NCBI GenBank assembly: GCA_965208275.1
Contig: OZ242331.1
Coordinates: 744,001 to 808,000 of the forward strand
Length of the DNA stretch: 64,000 bases
Direction of reading: 5' to 3'
DNA from: Bin5 sp022827195
Lineage (GTDB): Bacteria; Chloroflexota; Anaerolineae; Caldilineales; Caldilineaceae
The notes beneath the pieces are model-generated. The model made no database searches and was not told the origin of the DNA. It saw nothing but the letters and a program-made list of their open reading frames with translations. How positions within the stretch are numbered: position 1 is the first letter of the stretch; every line of letters begins with the position of its first letter. Both the position numbers and the translations under genes were made by a program. Below are positions 33,505 through 42,464 of this stretch, piece after piece.

Positions 33505-34986
33505 TCAAACGAACCAGTAGGCGTACAGTTGCGCCTGCCACAGGAGGAAGCGCAGGCGGACCGTCCTTCCTGACAGTGGGGACAGATCTCGTTGGGTGCG
33601 CCAGCGTACAGGCTCGTCAATGCTGTCGATGATTGCGGGGATGCAATCGTCCTTGGTAAAGCCCTCTAAGGGCTGTCCATCCGAGGCGTCGAGCACTTCG
33701 GTCAGTACGCGCCCGCGCCAGGAGTCTGTGTTGATACGCAGCTCATTCCCATTGACGACGAAGGGTCGCGTCAGAACCGAACCCCATTCGACGCCGCCTT
33801 TAAGTGATACGAAGCCGTCGAGCCGCAGCCGGGCCAGACAGAGTGCGCTGGCATCGAGGTAACGGCGATTGAGCACTTCTTCGACGAGCAGGTAGCGGTA
33901 GCGGAAACCCATGTAGTAGAACCACAGCTCGTTGTTGCGGCGGAGCGGTCGATTGGTGATCAGGATCTGCCCGGTGTCGTAGGTCTCGCCGTCGCTTATG
34001 GGCGAGAGCTCGAGGAAGGGCGCGCGATCGGCGACGCGCGCCCAGTCGCGCAGGTTGCGGCTGGACGCCAGTTCGACCGACTTGCGGCTGTCGACGTTTT
34101 CGTATAGCGGGGCGTGCATCCCGGACCAATGGTGCATAACGGGCGTTGCCAGGTAGAGACCTTCGTAGGGAAAGATAGGAAAGTTGTAGACGTCGGTGCG
34201 CCATTCTTCAGGGCGGTTCACTACAGGAGAGAGATAGGCCGGGTCGTCGAAGAATTGCTGCAGGCGCGCGTTGCCGTTCTCCTGGTCGATTTGGTCGGCG
34301 TGAAAGATCAATCCGTGCTCCTCCCAGTCAGCGAAGTCGCCGCTGGTCAGGAGATGCCAGGAACGGCCGTAGGGTCCAGCCCGCTTGACTGCGGCTATAT
34401 AGCGTCGGCTATTCTCGTCGTAGGTCAGGTGCGACTCGTCCTGGCTGGGAAGAGAGGGGATGTCAAGCGTGTCCCAGTTCAGCATGTCGGCGGAGGCCAT
34501 CGAGCGCAGTTCGCCTGTGCCGTAGCGCAGCCCTTTGAAGCGCCGCGCCGGATCCGGGTCGTGGGGGTCGTATATGGGGCCTTGCAGCATTCCCCTGGCG
34601 CTGGGGATGATGTTGTTTTTGCCGCCGACCGGCGTTCCCCGCCAGTCCAGCCCCGGATAGTCGTACAGGCCGAGAGCCGGCTTTTCCCAGTTGACGCCAT
34701 CCTGCGACGTTGCGAAACAGGCGAAGCTCTCGGTATTGGCGACCGCCCCGGTCGGATCAAGGCTAACCTGGGGATCCATCCCTTCGGCTCTGGTCAGGTA
34801 GATCATCTTGAAGAGACCTTCGTCCGGCAGCCAGACGGGCGACGTGCGTACCTGGATTGCGTTGTTTTCCCAGCGGAATTCGGGTCGAATGACGACATTG
34901 GCGCGCTCTTTGCGCGGCTGGTGGAGCTTGCGCGCGAGGTTGTCGATGGCTTCGACTTCGTGGTCGTCGATGAAGAGGTGCTTCAT
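33505..34986 (-). CDS. Putative glycoside hydrolase-like beta-propeller protein
   Basis: A 493-residue protein with repeated segments of the kind seen in five-bladed GH32/GH43-type propellers: FATSQDGVNWEKP, MASADMLNWDT, LTSGDFADWEEHG, ASSRNLRDWARV. These resemble the S-x-D/N-x-x-W-E blades of such hydrolases. Acidic catalytic residues could not be assigned with certainty. The ATG at 34986 is chosen because AGAGGAA precedes it; a longer start at 35043 is possible. No signal peptide is visible, so it is probably cytoplasmic. Neighbours (SDR, Gfo, MFS) support carbohydrate breakdown. Confidence 0.65.
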   Translation of the reverse strand: MKHLFIDDHEVEAIDNLARKLHQPRKERANVVIRPEFRWENNAIQVRTSPVWLPDEGLFKMIYLTRAEGMDPQVSLDPTGAVANTESFACFATSQDGVNWEKPALGLYDYPGLDWRGTPVGGKNNIIPSARGMLQGPIYDPHDPDPARRFKGLRYGTGELRSMASADMLNWDTLDIPSLPSQDESHLTYDENSRRYIAAVKRAGPYGRSWHLLTSGDFADWEEHGLIFHADQIDQENGNARLQQFFDDPAYLSPVVNRPEEWRTDVYNFPIFPYEGLYLATPVMHHWSGMHAPLYENVDSRKSVELASSRNLRDWARVADRAPFLELSPISDGETYDTGQILITNRPLRRNNELWFYYMGFRYRYLLVEEVLNRRYLDASALCLARLRLDGFVSLKGGVEWGSVLTRPFVVNGNELRINTDSWRGRVLTEVLDASDGQPLEGFTKDDCIPAIIDSIDEPVRWRTQRDLSPLSGRTVRLRFLLWQAQLYAYWFV

Positions 34987-35058
34987 GTCAGTTCCTCTGG
35001 GCAAGTGGGTCCGCTCAATCAAAGCTGGCGGCAGATGGTCCAATTGTGTTCGTTCTGC

Positions 35059-36159
35059 TCAAAAGTGTCCTTCGTCGCGCAACATGTAGAGCTGGGAGGC
35101 GCGGTCGACCAGAGGCAGTTCCACGGGGCAGTTGCCCTGGCGCTGTGATTCGTAGATTGCCATGACCATTTCGAGCGATGCTACGCCGTCTTCGCCGTTG
35201 GAGCTAGGTTCGCCGCCATTCTCGATACAGTGCACCAGCTCCTCAACAGCCAGCAGGATCGAGCTCGCCTCCTCTGTGGCAGGGAAGGGCTGCTGTTCAA
35301 GCGTAAACCACTCGATGCGGGGGTCGGGTTCATTGAGGCGGTCGGTCGTATCGACGCCGAGCAGCCACTGGTTGCCGGAGTATTCGAGGCTGAGGACGCC
35401 CTCCGTGCCCTGCAGCTCGATGCCGAAGCGGGCGTAGCGGGTCAGCTCGTTGGCCATGCAGACGGCGCTGACCCCGGAATGGAAGCTGAAGATCGCTTCG
35501 CTGATATCTTCGACGCGGAACTCATGGCGGTGGCGGCGGTGAGCGGTTGCAACGACCGATTTCACGTCGCCGGCGTAGATGCGGAAGAGGTCGAAGGTGT
35601 GGACGGCGTCGTGGATGAGGGGGCCTTCTTCATCGGCCGTCCAGGCCGGGTAGGGTTTGACGCCCTGGCAGATTCCGAACATCGAGATCAGGTCGCCGAT
35701 GGCGCCGTCGTCGAGCATTTCCTTGGCTTGGATGAATACCGGGTTCCAGCGGCGGGAGTGGTTCACCGAAAGCACGCAGCCGGAAGCGCGGCAGGCGGCG
35801 ACGATGGCGTCTCCGTCCTCGAGGCTGAGCGCGAGGGGCTTTTCACAGAGGATGCCCTTTGCGCCGGCGTCGACCGCGGCCTCGACGATGTCTCGGTGCA
35901 GTCCCGGATGGGTGGCGACGCAGACGATTTCGAGCTTTTCCCTTGCGAACATCTCGCGGTAGTCGAGGTAGAGGGCGTCGACGTCCCACATGTTTCCGAA
36001 CTGCTGCAGATGCTCGTTGCCGCGGCTGGCGCCGGCGGCGAGCTCGGTCTGCGAGCAGACTGCAAGCGCGCCGGCGTGGGTGAGGGGCGTAGGCGGGTCA
36101 GTCTCCCAAAGGGTGCCGATGCGGCCGCATCCGACCAAACCAGCGCGGTAGGTATTCAT
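35059..36159 (-). CDS. Gfo/Idh/MocA-family oxidoreductase
   Basis: An NAD(P)-dependent sugar or cyclitol dehydrogenase of 366 residues. The Rossmann motif is GLVGCGRIG, and the domain junction has GILCEKPLALS (about residue 95). The later segment DAVHTFDLFRIY places the Asp and His expected in the active site. The ATG at 36159 (GAAAGGA upstream) gives the usual start; an in-frame extension to 36315 is unsupported. It is flanked by an MFS transporter upstream and the propeller protein downstream on the same strand, so it may act on a sugar taken up by that transporter. Confidence 0.9.
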   Translation of the reverse strand: MNTYRAGLVGCGRIGTLWETDPPTPLTHAGALAVCSQTELAAGASRGNEHLQQFGNMWDVDALYLDYREMFAREKLEIVCVATHPGLHRDIVEAAVDAGAKGILCEKPLALSLEDGDAIVAACRASGCVLSVNHSRRWNPVFIQAKEMLDDGAIGDLISMFGICQGVKPYPAWTADEEGPLIHDAVHTFDLFRIYAGDVKSVVATAHRRHRHEFRVEDISEAIFSFHSGVSAVCMANELTRYARFGIELQGTEGVLSLEYSGNQWLLGVDTTDRLNEPDPRIEWFTLEQQPFPATEEASSILLAVEELVHCIENGGEPSSNGEDGVASLEMVMAIYESQRQGNCPVELPLVDRASQLYMLRDEGHF

Positions 36160-36325
36160 GGGTTTCCTTTCTGTGGGCTGTTGTCTGCATTGTTCGCTGC
36201 TTTTGAAGCAGCAAACATCTGTGCATTGTACCCGAATCCAGGAGAATTTCCTTTTTTTGTGACGAGTTTTAGGAAATATGGGACATAGCCTTCGCCGTCT
36301 ATAGTTGGCTGGCAACGAACCTACA

Positions 36326-37624
36326 TCATACCCGTGAGATTCGTCGGCGGAATGGCCAGCGGTAGCGCAGCTTTTGGCGTTCGCTGTAGCCCTCGTCCCC
36401 CGGCGCGGGCGCGTGCACGCGTCCGAAGGCGAGCCAGCCCAAGGCGAGGAAGAGCACGCTGAGGAGGAAGATGGAGCTGTGGGGCGCGCCCAGCCGTAGC
36501 AGTCCTATCGTGATCAATGGCGCGACAAGGCCGCGCAACCCGACAACCGTAGACTGCAGTGCGGCGTACTCAGTCACCCGCTCCGGATCGGCCAGCTGGA
36601 TGCCGGCGCTGATCCGTCCCATTTCGAAACCGGCCATGCCCAGCCCGCGCGCGATCGCGGAGGGCAGCAGCATCCACAGATTCTGGGCCGACATGTAGGT
36701 GAGAGGTGTGACGATTGAAATTGCGCAGATGGCGCGTACGACGAACAGCCCGCCGCGCCGGTCGATCGTACGGCCCCATAGCAGATAGCTCAGGAACCAT
36801 GAGAGCGACTCGATCAGTCCCAGAAGGCCGATTTCCGAGTAGGAAAGCTGCAGGCGGTCCACCTGCACGAGCGGGTAGAGCGGCCACGACATCATTCCGC
36901 CCAACCCGAAAAGGGAGTAGCAAAACAGATAGGTGGCAAAGTTTCGGTCCGTGCGTACGATTTGCCATAGTTCTGCGAAAGTTTTGGTCTGCCGGGGCGG
37001 TAGCTCCCCTTCGTCAACATCCATGCGGGTGAAGAGATAAGTAGCCAGGATGCCGAAGATCGCGCCGATCGGAAAGAGGACCTGGTAGCCCACCTTGTCC
37101 AGTGCCCAGCCGGCCAGGGGCGTGACGAGTAGGATGACCGAGACCCTTCCCATGCGCACTGTTGACATCACCTTGCCCCGGCCGCTTTCGGGATAGATTT
37201 TCTGGATGACGCGCGTATAGGCCGGGATGACAAACGCCTCCGACAGCCAGAAGAGGATGCCGATAGCCATTAGCGGCACGGCCCCGGTTATGAAGGCCGT
37301 GAGCAGGAAGAGCGAACGTCCCAACAGCCAGCAGAAGATGATGATGTTTACGGTGCGGCGTCGGCGCATCAACACGATGCTGAAGGAGGTGAAGACCGAG
37401 CCGAAGAAGAGGAGCGCCGTATATATCGCCAGCATATCGACCGTGGCGCCCAATCGGCGCAGAACGACCTGGGTGAAGGGGATGATCATGGCGTAGAAGG
37501 CGCCGTAAGCCAGCGACATCGAGAGCTCGACGTGCATGACGCGGCGCACCGGGGGCGCCAGCGAGCCGGCCAAAGCTGTTTCCAGCCAGGCGGCCGATTT
37601 TCTCAAAATGTCAACTGTAAACAT
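36326..37624 (-). CDS. Major facilitator superfamily transporter
   Basis: A 432-residue membrane protein with about 12 hydrophobic segments in two halves, separated by a charged loop around MDVDEGELPPRQTK (residue 205). The first half holds an RRRR cytoplasmic loop (about residue 89) and ESGRGKVMSTVRMGR, an MFS-like loop. Substrate unknown. It is the first gene of the minus-strand catabolic group; 166 bp separate it from the Gfo gene. Upstream lies the heptanucleotide array. Confidence 0.85.
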   Translation of the reverse strand: MFTVDILRKSAAWLETALAGSLAPPVRRVMHVELSMSLAYGAFYAMIIPFTQVVLRRLGATVDMLAIYTALLFFGSVFTSFSIVLMRRRRTVNIIIFCWLLGRSLFLLTAFITGAVPLMAIGILFWLSEAFVIPAYTRVIQKIYPESGRGKVMSTVRMGRVSVILLVTPLAGWALDKVGYQVLFPIGAIFGILATYLFTRMDVDEGELPPRQTKTFAELWQIVRTDRNFATYLFCYSLFGLGGMMSWPLYPLVQVDRLQLSYSEIGLLGLIESLSWFLSYLLWGRTIDRRGGLFVVRAICAISIVTPLTYMSAQNLWMLLPSAIARGLGMAGFEMGRISAGIQLADPERVTEYAALQSTVVGLRGLVAPLITIGLLRLGAPHSSIFLLSVLFLALGWLAFGRVHAPAPGDEGYSERQKLRYRWPFRRRISRV

Positions 37625-38000
37625 CTGGATCCAGCCTCAAGCGGGCCCATACCCGGCTTCATGTACGAATCACGTTCTGAATGTTCTGTTCTCTGTCCGG
37701 AACAGGCCCCATGATGCAAGAGGAACCGCATTCTTGCTCTGGAATATCCAGCGCGCCGGCGTGCGCGAGTGCCCGGGCTGGTCCTGCAAAGGTCAGTGGC
37801 CGAGCCCAGCCAAAAAAGGGCGGCGCGGAAAATAAGCGTACGGTAACACAGCGGATGACAGAAGACAACCGCGAACAGGAATGGGGTGCAGTCATTTTTG
37901 GGGTGGGAATGGTATAGCGGGGCACTCTTGCCAGCGGTTGCTGGGATAGTCTGTCGGCTTTGGTAGATTCAGTGGGCAGGCACAGGTCCGGCCGTCCAGG

Positions 38001-38196
38001 GGCAGTGGTCAGTTGGCAGTGGTCAGTGGTCAGTGGTCAGTTGGCAGTGGTCAGTGGTCAGTTGGCGGCGGTCAGTTGGCAGTGGTCAGTTGGCAGTGGT
38101 CAGTGGTCAGTTGGCGGCGGTCAGTTGGCAGTGGTCAGTTGGCAGTGGTCAGTGGGCAGTGGTCAGTTGGCAGCGGTCAGTTGGTAGCGGTCAGTG
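38001..38196. repeat. Twenty-eight tandem heptanucleotides, GTCAGTK/GGCAGTG type
   Basis: The stretch divides without slippage into 28 units of 7 bp, mostly GTCAGTT, GTCAGTG and GGCAGTG, with GGCGGCG variants. Two successive blocks of seven units (49 bp) are identical, showing duplication at a higher level. The same unit occurs inverted at 13188-13229 and in degenerate form near 53852. Short tandem heptanucleotide repeats of this style are known from cyanobacteria. Confidence 0.92.
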
Positions 38197-38292
38197 GGCG
38201 GGGAATGCAGGGGGCGGGCAAGACTCGGTTGCAAGGCGAGGGATGGGAATTCGGACCCAAATTCTGGACTGCACCTCTGCATTCCCGCTGAA

Positions 38293-38321
38293 TTGACATT
38301 GAGTCCGTTTACCGTTAGCCT
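38293..38321 (+). promoter_or_regulatory. Possible promoter for the ABC export operon
   Basis: A perfect TTGACA is followed after 17 bp by a poor TAGCCT, about 65 bases before the presumed start codon. Confidence 0.35.
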
Positions 38322-38392
38322 TGTCGGTGGCTGTCGGGGCAATGTTGTACGGCCGGCGGCCGCAGCAAACCACTCAAAGTTGATCACTCTTG

Positions 38393-39619
38393 ATGTTGCC
38401 AACAATGCCTGCAAAGACCCAAATGAGCCCCACGGCCCACGCGTGTGTACAGCGACGTCTGCGGTTGCTGCTGCCGCTCTTGATGGTTGCCATCTCCGGC
38501 TGCTTTTCGCCGGTGCGTGCGGTGCCTACGCCGACTCCCTGGCCCACGCCTGTACTGTCTGAACAGGAGAGCTATCAGGTTGCCCGCGGCAGGGTCGAGG
38601 ACCGCTTTCAGTTGATCGCCGAGGTGGCGCCCTTGCGCTGGGAGCCGCTGGCATTTGCTGTTGACGGCCAGCTGGCCGCCGTGCATGTCCGTGAAGGAGA
38701 GGCGGCCGAAGAGGGCGAGATTCTCGCTGAATTGATCATGCCGGACCTGCTTGAACAGCTGGAGCAGGCCCGTCTCGATCTATCGAAGGCGGAGAGCGTA
38801 CTCTGGGTGTACGAAAACAAGCAGAGCTTCAACCTGGAGAGGGCGCAGCTGGAGGTCCGCAGCGCGGAACTGATGCTGGCGCAGGCGCGCAATGGGAGCG
38901 ACGCCGATCAGATCTCGCTGCAGGAGGTCGCGCTTGAGCTCGCGCAACTGAATCTGCGAGAGACCGAAAGCCGGGTTGACCCGTCGCTGGAACAGGCGGT
39001 TGAGCGCGCTCAGCTGGCGGTAGATGCGCTCGAACGGCAGGTGGAAGAGCGCCGTCTTCGGGCCCCGTTTGCGGGCCAGGTTGTGGCCGTGGGCGTCGGC
39101 CTGGCGAGCATGCGCGGTCCGTTGGAGCCGCCGGAGCGCCGCGCCGAGGTGCCGGCATTTTCTCCCTTCATGGTCATCGTTGTCCCGCAGCCGGTCGAAC
39201 TGATCGTATCCAGCCAAAGCGCGCGCGCTTCGGACTTGGCTGTGGGCCAGCGAGTTACAGCGGTGCATCGCTGGGCCCAGGACAAGCCGTTTCCCGTGCG
39301 CGTGGCCCAGCTGCCAATCATCTCATCGGGCGATCGCTTCACGCCGGGATTTCCGGGCTCGATCCATCTCACAGTCGAGGGCGACTCTCCGCAGCTTGTT
39401 GCCGGTGAGTTTGTCAACATCGAGGTTGTTGCCGCGGTGCAGGAGGATACGCTCATTCTGCCCGATGCGGCCGTGCGCCGTTTCGGTGGCCGCACTTTCG
39501 TCGTTGTCCAGGATGGAGACCGCCAGCGCCGTGTCGACATTCGCATCGGCCTCGAAAGCCAGGGCATGGTCGAAGTGCTGGAAGGTCTGAACGAGGGCGA
39601 TATCGTCGTGGGCAGGTAG
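38393..39619 (+). CDS. Periplasmic adaptor-like lipoprotein (HlyD/MacA-type)
   Basis: Membrane-anchored adaptor of a MacB-like ABC system. After a basic N-terminus and the hydrophobic LLLPLLMVAISGC lipobox, a barrel-sandwich half-motif (VDGQLAAVHVREGEAAEEGEILAEL) leads into a coiled-coil hairpin (residues about 120-220, heptad-rich LEQARLDLSKAESVL and similar). The second half-motif RLRAPFAGQVVAV and beta-barrel domains follow. About 408 residues. Several starts are possible (TTG 38390, ATG 38393, ATG 38423). It ends one base before the ATG of the permease gene. Confidence 0.85.
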   Translation: MLPTMPAKTQMSPTAHACVQRRLRLLLPLLMVAISGCFSPVRAVPTPTPWPTPVLSEQESYQVARGRVEDRFQLIAEVAPLRWEPLAFAVDGQLAAVHVREGEAAEEGEILAELIMPDLLEQLEQARLDLSKAESVLWVYENKQSFNLERAQLEVRSAELMLAQARNGSDADQISLQEVALELAQLNLRETESRVDPSLEQAVERAQLAVDALERQVEERRLRAPFAGQVVAVGVGLASMRGPLEPPERRAEVPAFSPFMVIVVPQPVELIVSSQSARASDLAVGQRVTAVHRWAQDKPFPVRVAQLPIISSGDRFTPGFPGSIHLTVEGDSPQLVAGEFVNIEVVAAVQEDTLILPDAAVRRFGGRTFVVVQDGDRQRRVDIRIGLESQGMVEVLEGLNEGDIVVGR

Positions 39620-42460
39620 ATGTCTTTCTATCTCCGCTTTCTCGGGCTTGCGCTGCGTCGTCTCTCCAGCCGGCCTGGTCTGACCCTACTTTCACTGCTC
39701 AGTATCATACTGGCGATCGGCATGGTTGCCAGCATTCCGATCTTTTCGCAGGGAGTCAGCTACCTGCTGCTCCAGGACGAGCTGGCCGAAATTGGGGCCA
39801 CATTCCACCGTCCGCCTCTGACGATGCGCTTCTATTTCATCGTTCCGAAACGTCGCGCACTGTCGCTGGACAGCGCCCTGCGGCTGGAAAACAGGTTTCG
39901 CACTATCGTGGAGCGGGAGACGGGCCTCTCCGTTGCCGATACTCTCACCTACGTTGCCAGCCCCGGCATGACAATCCAGCCTCTGACCGAAGACACTGTC
40001 TACACTCATCTGAAAGACAACGTCATTGTCGAGAATGTCCAGTTCGCTGTCGTCACCGGAATCGAGGAACGAATCGCGGTTGTGGAGGGCCTTCCCTACG
40101 GGACCGAGAGCGCTGAGCCGGGTGTACCCGTCTGGCTGTACGCCGAAAAGGCGGCCGAGATGGGGTTTCAGGTGGGCGAGACCTATCAGATGGTCGAGGG
40201 CAGCTCCCGCCGGTCGATTCCGATCCGTGTGGCAGGGATCTGGGAGCCGGCCGACCCTGCCGACTTTTACTGGTCGGCAACGACGATTTCCTGGCGCAAG
40301 CTGCTGTTGGTAACCGACAGTGTCTACCGGCGTGCGGTTGAGTCTGAGATCAGCCGCAAGACCGGTATCGCGGTCTGGTATCTCAGCCCGGATGAAGAGG
40401 CGCTGCAGCTGCATCAGGCTGATGCCGTTGCCAACGGTCTTCGCATCGTGCCCAGCCGCGCCGATCTCGTCTTCCCTGGCACGAAGATGGATGTTTCGCC
40501 GGAGCGGCCCCTGAACCGTTACTTGCAGCGCAGGGCGAGCCTGTCTGCGCTGCTGGTCGGCTTCAGCCTGCCGGCGCTGGGCCTGCTGCTGTTTTTCTTG
40601 TGGATCCTGTCCCATGTGACGGCGCAGTTTCAGCAGGAAGAGGTCGCGATTCTGGCGTCGCGCGGAGCCGGCCGCCGCTTTGTCGCATTTCTGATCCTGT
40701 TGGAAACGCTGCTCCTGCTCGCCGTCGGCATTCCGCTGGGCCTGGGCGCCGGCTATGTCATGGCGCGGGCGATGGGGCTGGCATCGGGCTTTCTGTTGTT
40801 TACGCCGCGCGCCGGCATTCCGGCGACGTTGCTGGAGGTTGACTGGCGGCTCGTGGGGCTGGCACTGTTACTGCTCGTCCTTGCGCGCGGCATACCTGCG
40901 CTGCGGGCGGCGCGCGGCGGCATCGTCCAGCATCTGCGCGTGCGCTCCCGGCCGCGCGCTGCGATAACGACGATGCTGTTGGTGGGGGATGCCGCGCTCA
41001 TTGCCCTGAGCTGGTACGCCTATCAGCAGTTGAGCCAGCGCGGCACGCTGGGCATCATCGGTTGGGAGCCGAGCGGCGACCCCTTTCGCGACCCGTTGCT
41101 GCTGCTTGCGCCTTCACTCTTCGTTTTCACGTCTGCGCTGGTGCTGACCCATCTCTTCCCGCTGCTGATGCGGCCGCTCGAACGCGTGGGCAGCCGTTTG
41201 CGTTCGTTCGTAGGCTACATGGGGCTGACGCAGCTGCACAGGCAGGGATCGCATTATTCAGGCAGCCTCTTTCTGACGATGGTCTGCCTCAGCCTGGGCG
41301 CCTTTTACGCCTCGATGGCACTCAGCCTCGACCAATGGCTGGCCGACCGCATCTATTACGAAGTCGGGGCCGATTACCGATTCCAGCAGGGCATTCCCCC
41401 GCCAGACATGGGTGGGCCGGTTTTCCCGGATGAAGAGCCGGACCCCGAAGTGGTCAGTGCATGGTTGTTGCCGGTCGGCGACTATCTGGAGATTCCCGGC
41501 GTCGAAGACGCCACGCGCGTGGCGGTGTTCAATGCCAAGACCAGCGTTTCGCGCAGCATTGACGCTGTCTTTCTCGGCATTGACCGTTTCGACTTCCCCC
41601 GGGTCGCCTTTCACCGTTCGGATTTCAACCAGTTTTCGCTGGGCGAACTGATGAATCGTCTCGGCATGTATCCCAACGGGATACTTGTGTCGCGCAACTT
41701 TCTTGAACGGGCGCGGTTGCTCGAGGGCCAGACGACGAAGCTGAACGTGACGATCAACTACGGCAATTTTGAGCATGAGTTTCTGATCGTTGGCGTTTAC
41801 GACTACTTTCCGACCGCCTATCCGCAGGACACGGAGGTTTTCGTTGGCAACCTGGACTACGTGTTCGATCAGGTCGGCGACGAGAGTCTGCACCAGATCT
41901 GGATGACGACCGGCGGCGACGCCTCGGCCGAGACGATCGTGGACAATCTGCTCGAGCTTGGCATCTGGCCGGTGCGTATTCACGACACGCGTGCGCTCAT
42001 CACGCTGGACGAGGAGCGGGTGGAGCGCATCGGCCTCTACGGCATTCTGTCGGTCGGTTTCCTGGCGTCGACGTTTCTGGCGAGTCTCGGATTGCTGGTC
42101 TATACCTACGCGTCGCTCCAGGGCCGCCTGCAGCAAATCAGCGTATTGCGAGCGGTCGGCCTCAAGACGAGGCTGGTGCTGGCGATGGTGGGCGTCGAGT
42201 ACCTGGGTGTAATTCTGTTTGGCGTGCTTTGGGGCGTGGTGGTGGGCATCGCCACGGCCTATCTCTACGTACCGTTCTTCCGGGTGAGCGGCGACCCGGT
42301 CTTCGCCTTGCCACCCTTCGTGCGCCATATCGCCTGGGGACAGATCGGCGTTCTGGCGCTGGTGTTCGGTACGGCGCTGCTGGGTTCGCAGGCGGTCATC
42401 CTCTATTGGAGTACGCGTCGCGATCTGTTCCAGGTGCTGCGCATGGGGCAGCGGGAGTAG
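39620..42460 (+). CDS. Large FtsX-like (MacB-type) ABC permease
   Basis: A 946-residue membrane subunit with an N-terminal membrane segment (LLSLLSIILAIGMVAS), a large extracytoplasmic region, then an FtsX-like cluster (residues about 310-420). A second extracytoplasmic domain follows, and finally a C-terminal FtsX-like cluster with VYTYASLQGRLQQISVLRAVGLKTRL (about residue 825), the usual FtsX loop. The double FtsX layout resembles lipoprotein- or peptide-mobilising permeases. It follows the adaptor directly and precedes the ATPase by 4 bp, so the three proteins should form one complex. Cargo unknown. Confidence 0.88.
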   Translation: MSFYLRFLGLALRRLSSRPGLTLLSLLSIILAIGMVASIPIFSQGVSYLLLQDELAEIGATFHRPPLTMRFYFIVPKRRALSLDSALRLENRFRTIVERETGLSVADTLTYVASPGMTIQPLTEDTVYTHLKDNVIVENVQFAVVTGIEERIAVVEGLPYGTESAEPGVPVWLYAEKAAEMGFQVGETYQMVEGSSRRSIPIRVAGIWEPADPADFYWSATTISWRKLLLVTDSVYRRAVESEISRKTGIAVWYLSPDEEALQLHQADAVANGLRIVPSRADLVFPGTKMDVSPERPLNRYLQRRASLSALLVGFSLPALGLLLFFLWILSHVTAQFQQEEVAILASRGAGRRFVAFLILLETLLLLAVGIPLGLGAGYVMARAMGLASGFLLFTPRAGIPATLLEVDWRLVGLALLLLVLARGIPALRAARGGIVQHLRVRSRPRAAITTMLLVGDAALIALSWYAYQQLSQRGTLGIIGWEPSGDPFRDPLLLLAPSLFVFTSALVLTHLFPLLMRPLERVGSRLRSFVGYMGLTQLHRQGSHYSGSLFLTMVCLSLGAFYASMALSLDQWLADRIYYEVGADYRFQQGIPPPDMGGPVFPDEEPDPEVVSAWLLPVGDYLEIPGVEDATRVAVFNAKTSVSRSIDAVFLGIDRFDFPRVAFHRSDFNQFSLGELMNRLGMYPNGILVSRNFLERARLLEGQTTKLNVTINYGNFEHEFLIVGVYDYFPTAYPQDTEVFVGNLDYVFDQVGDESLHQIWMTTGGDASAETIVDNLLELGIWPVRIHDTRALITLDEERVERIGLYGILSVGFLASTFLASLGLLVYTYASLQGRLQQISVLRAVGLKTRLVLAMVGVEYLGVILFGVLWGVVVGIATAYLYVPFFRVSGDPVFALPPFVRHIAWGQIGVLALVFGTALLGSQAVILYWSTRRDLFQVLRMGQRE

Positions 42461-42464
42461 GAGC

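Larger units (their letters stand above)
37625..38392. other. Intergenic region dominated by a tandem heptanucleotide array
   Basis: Between divergent genes for the MFS transporter and the ABC export system. About 370 bp of undistinguished sequence precedes the array at 38001-38196, and about 190 bp with a possible promoter follow it. Open frames of 75-92 codons inside the array are products of its non-triplet period. Confidence 0.75.

Noticed and set aside
38001..38196. CRISPR array
   Set aside because: Units are 7 bp with no spacers, and no cas genes are present.
37960..38296. Open frames reading VVSGQWSVGSGQ-type repeats
   Set aside because: They are forced by a 7-bp tandem repeat that stays open in all frames.
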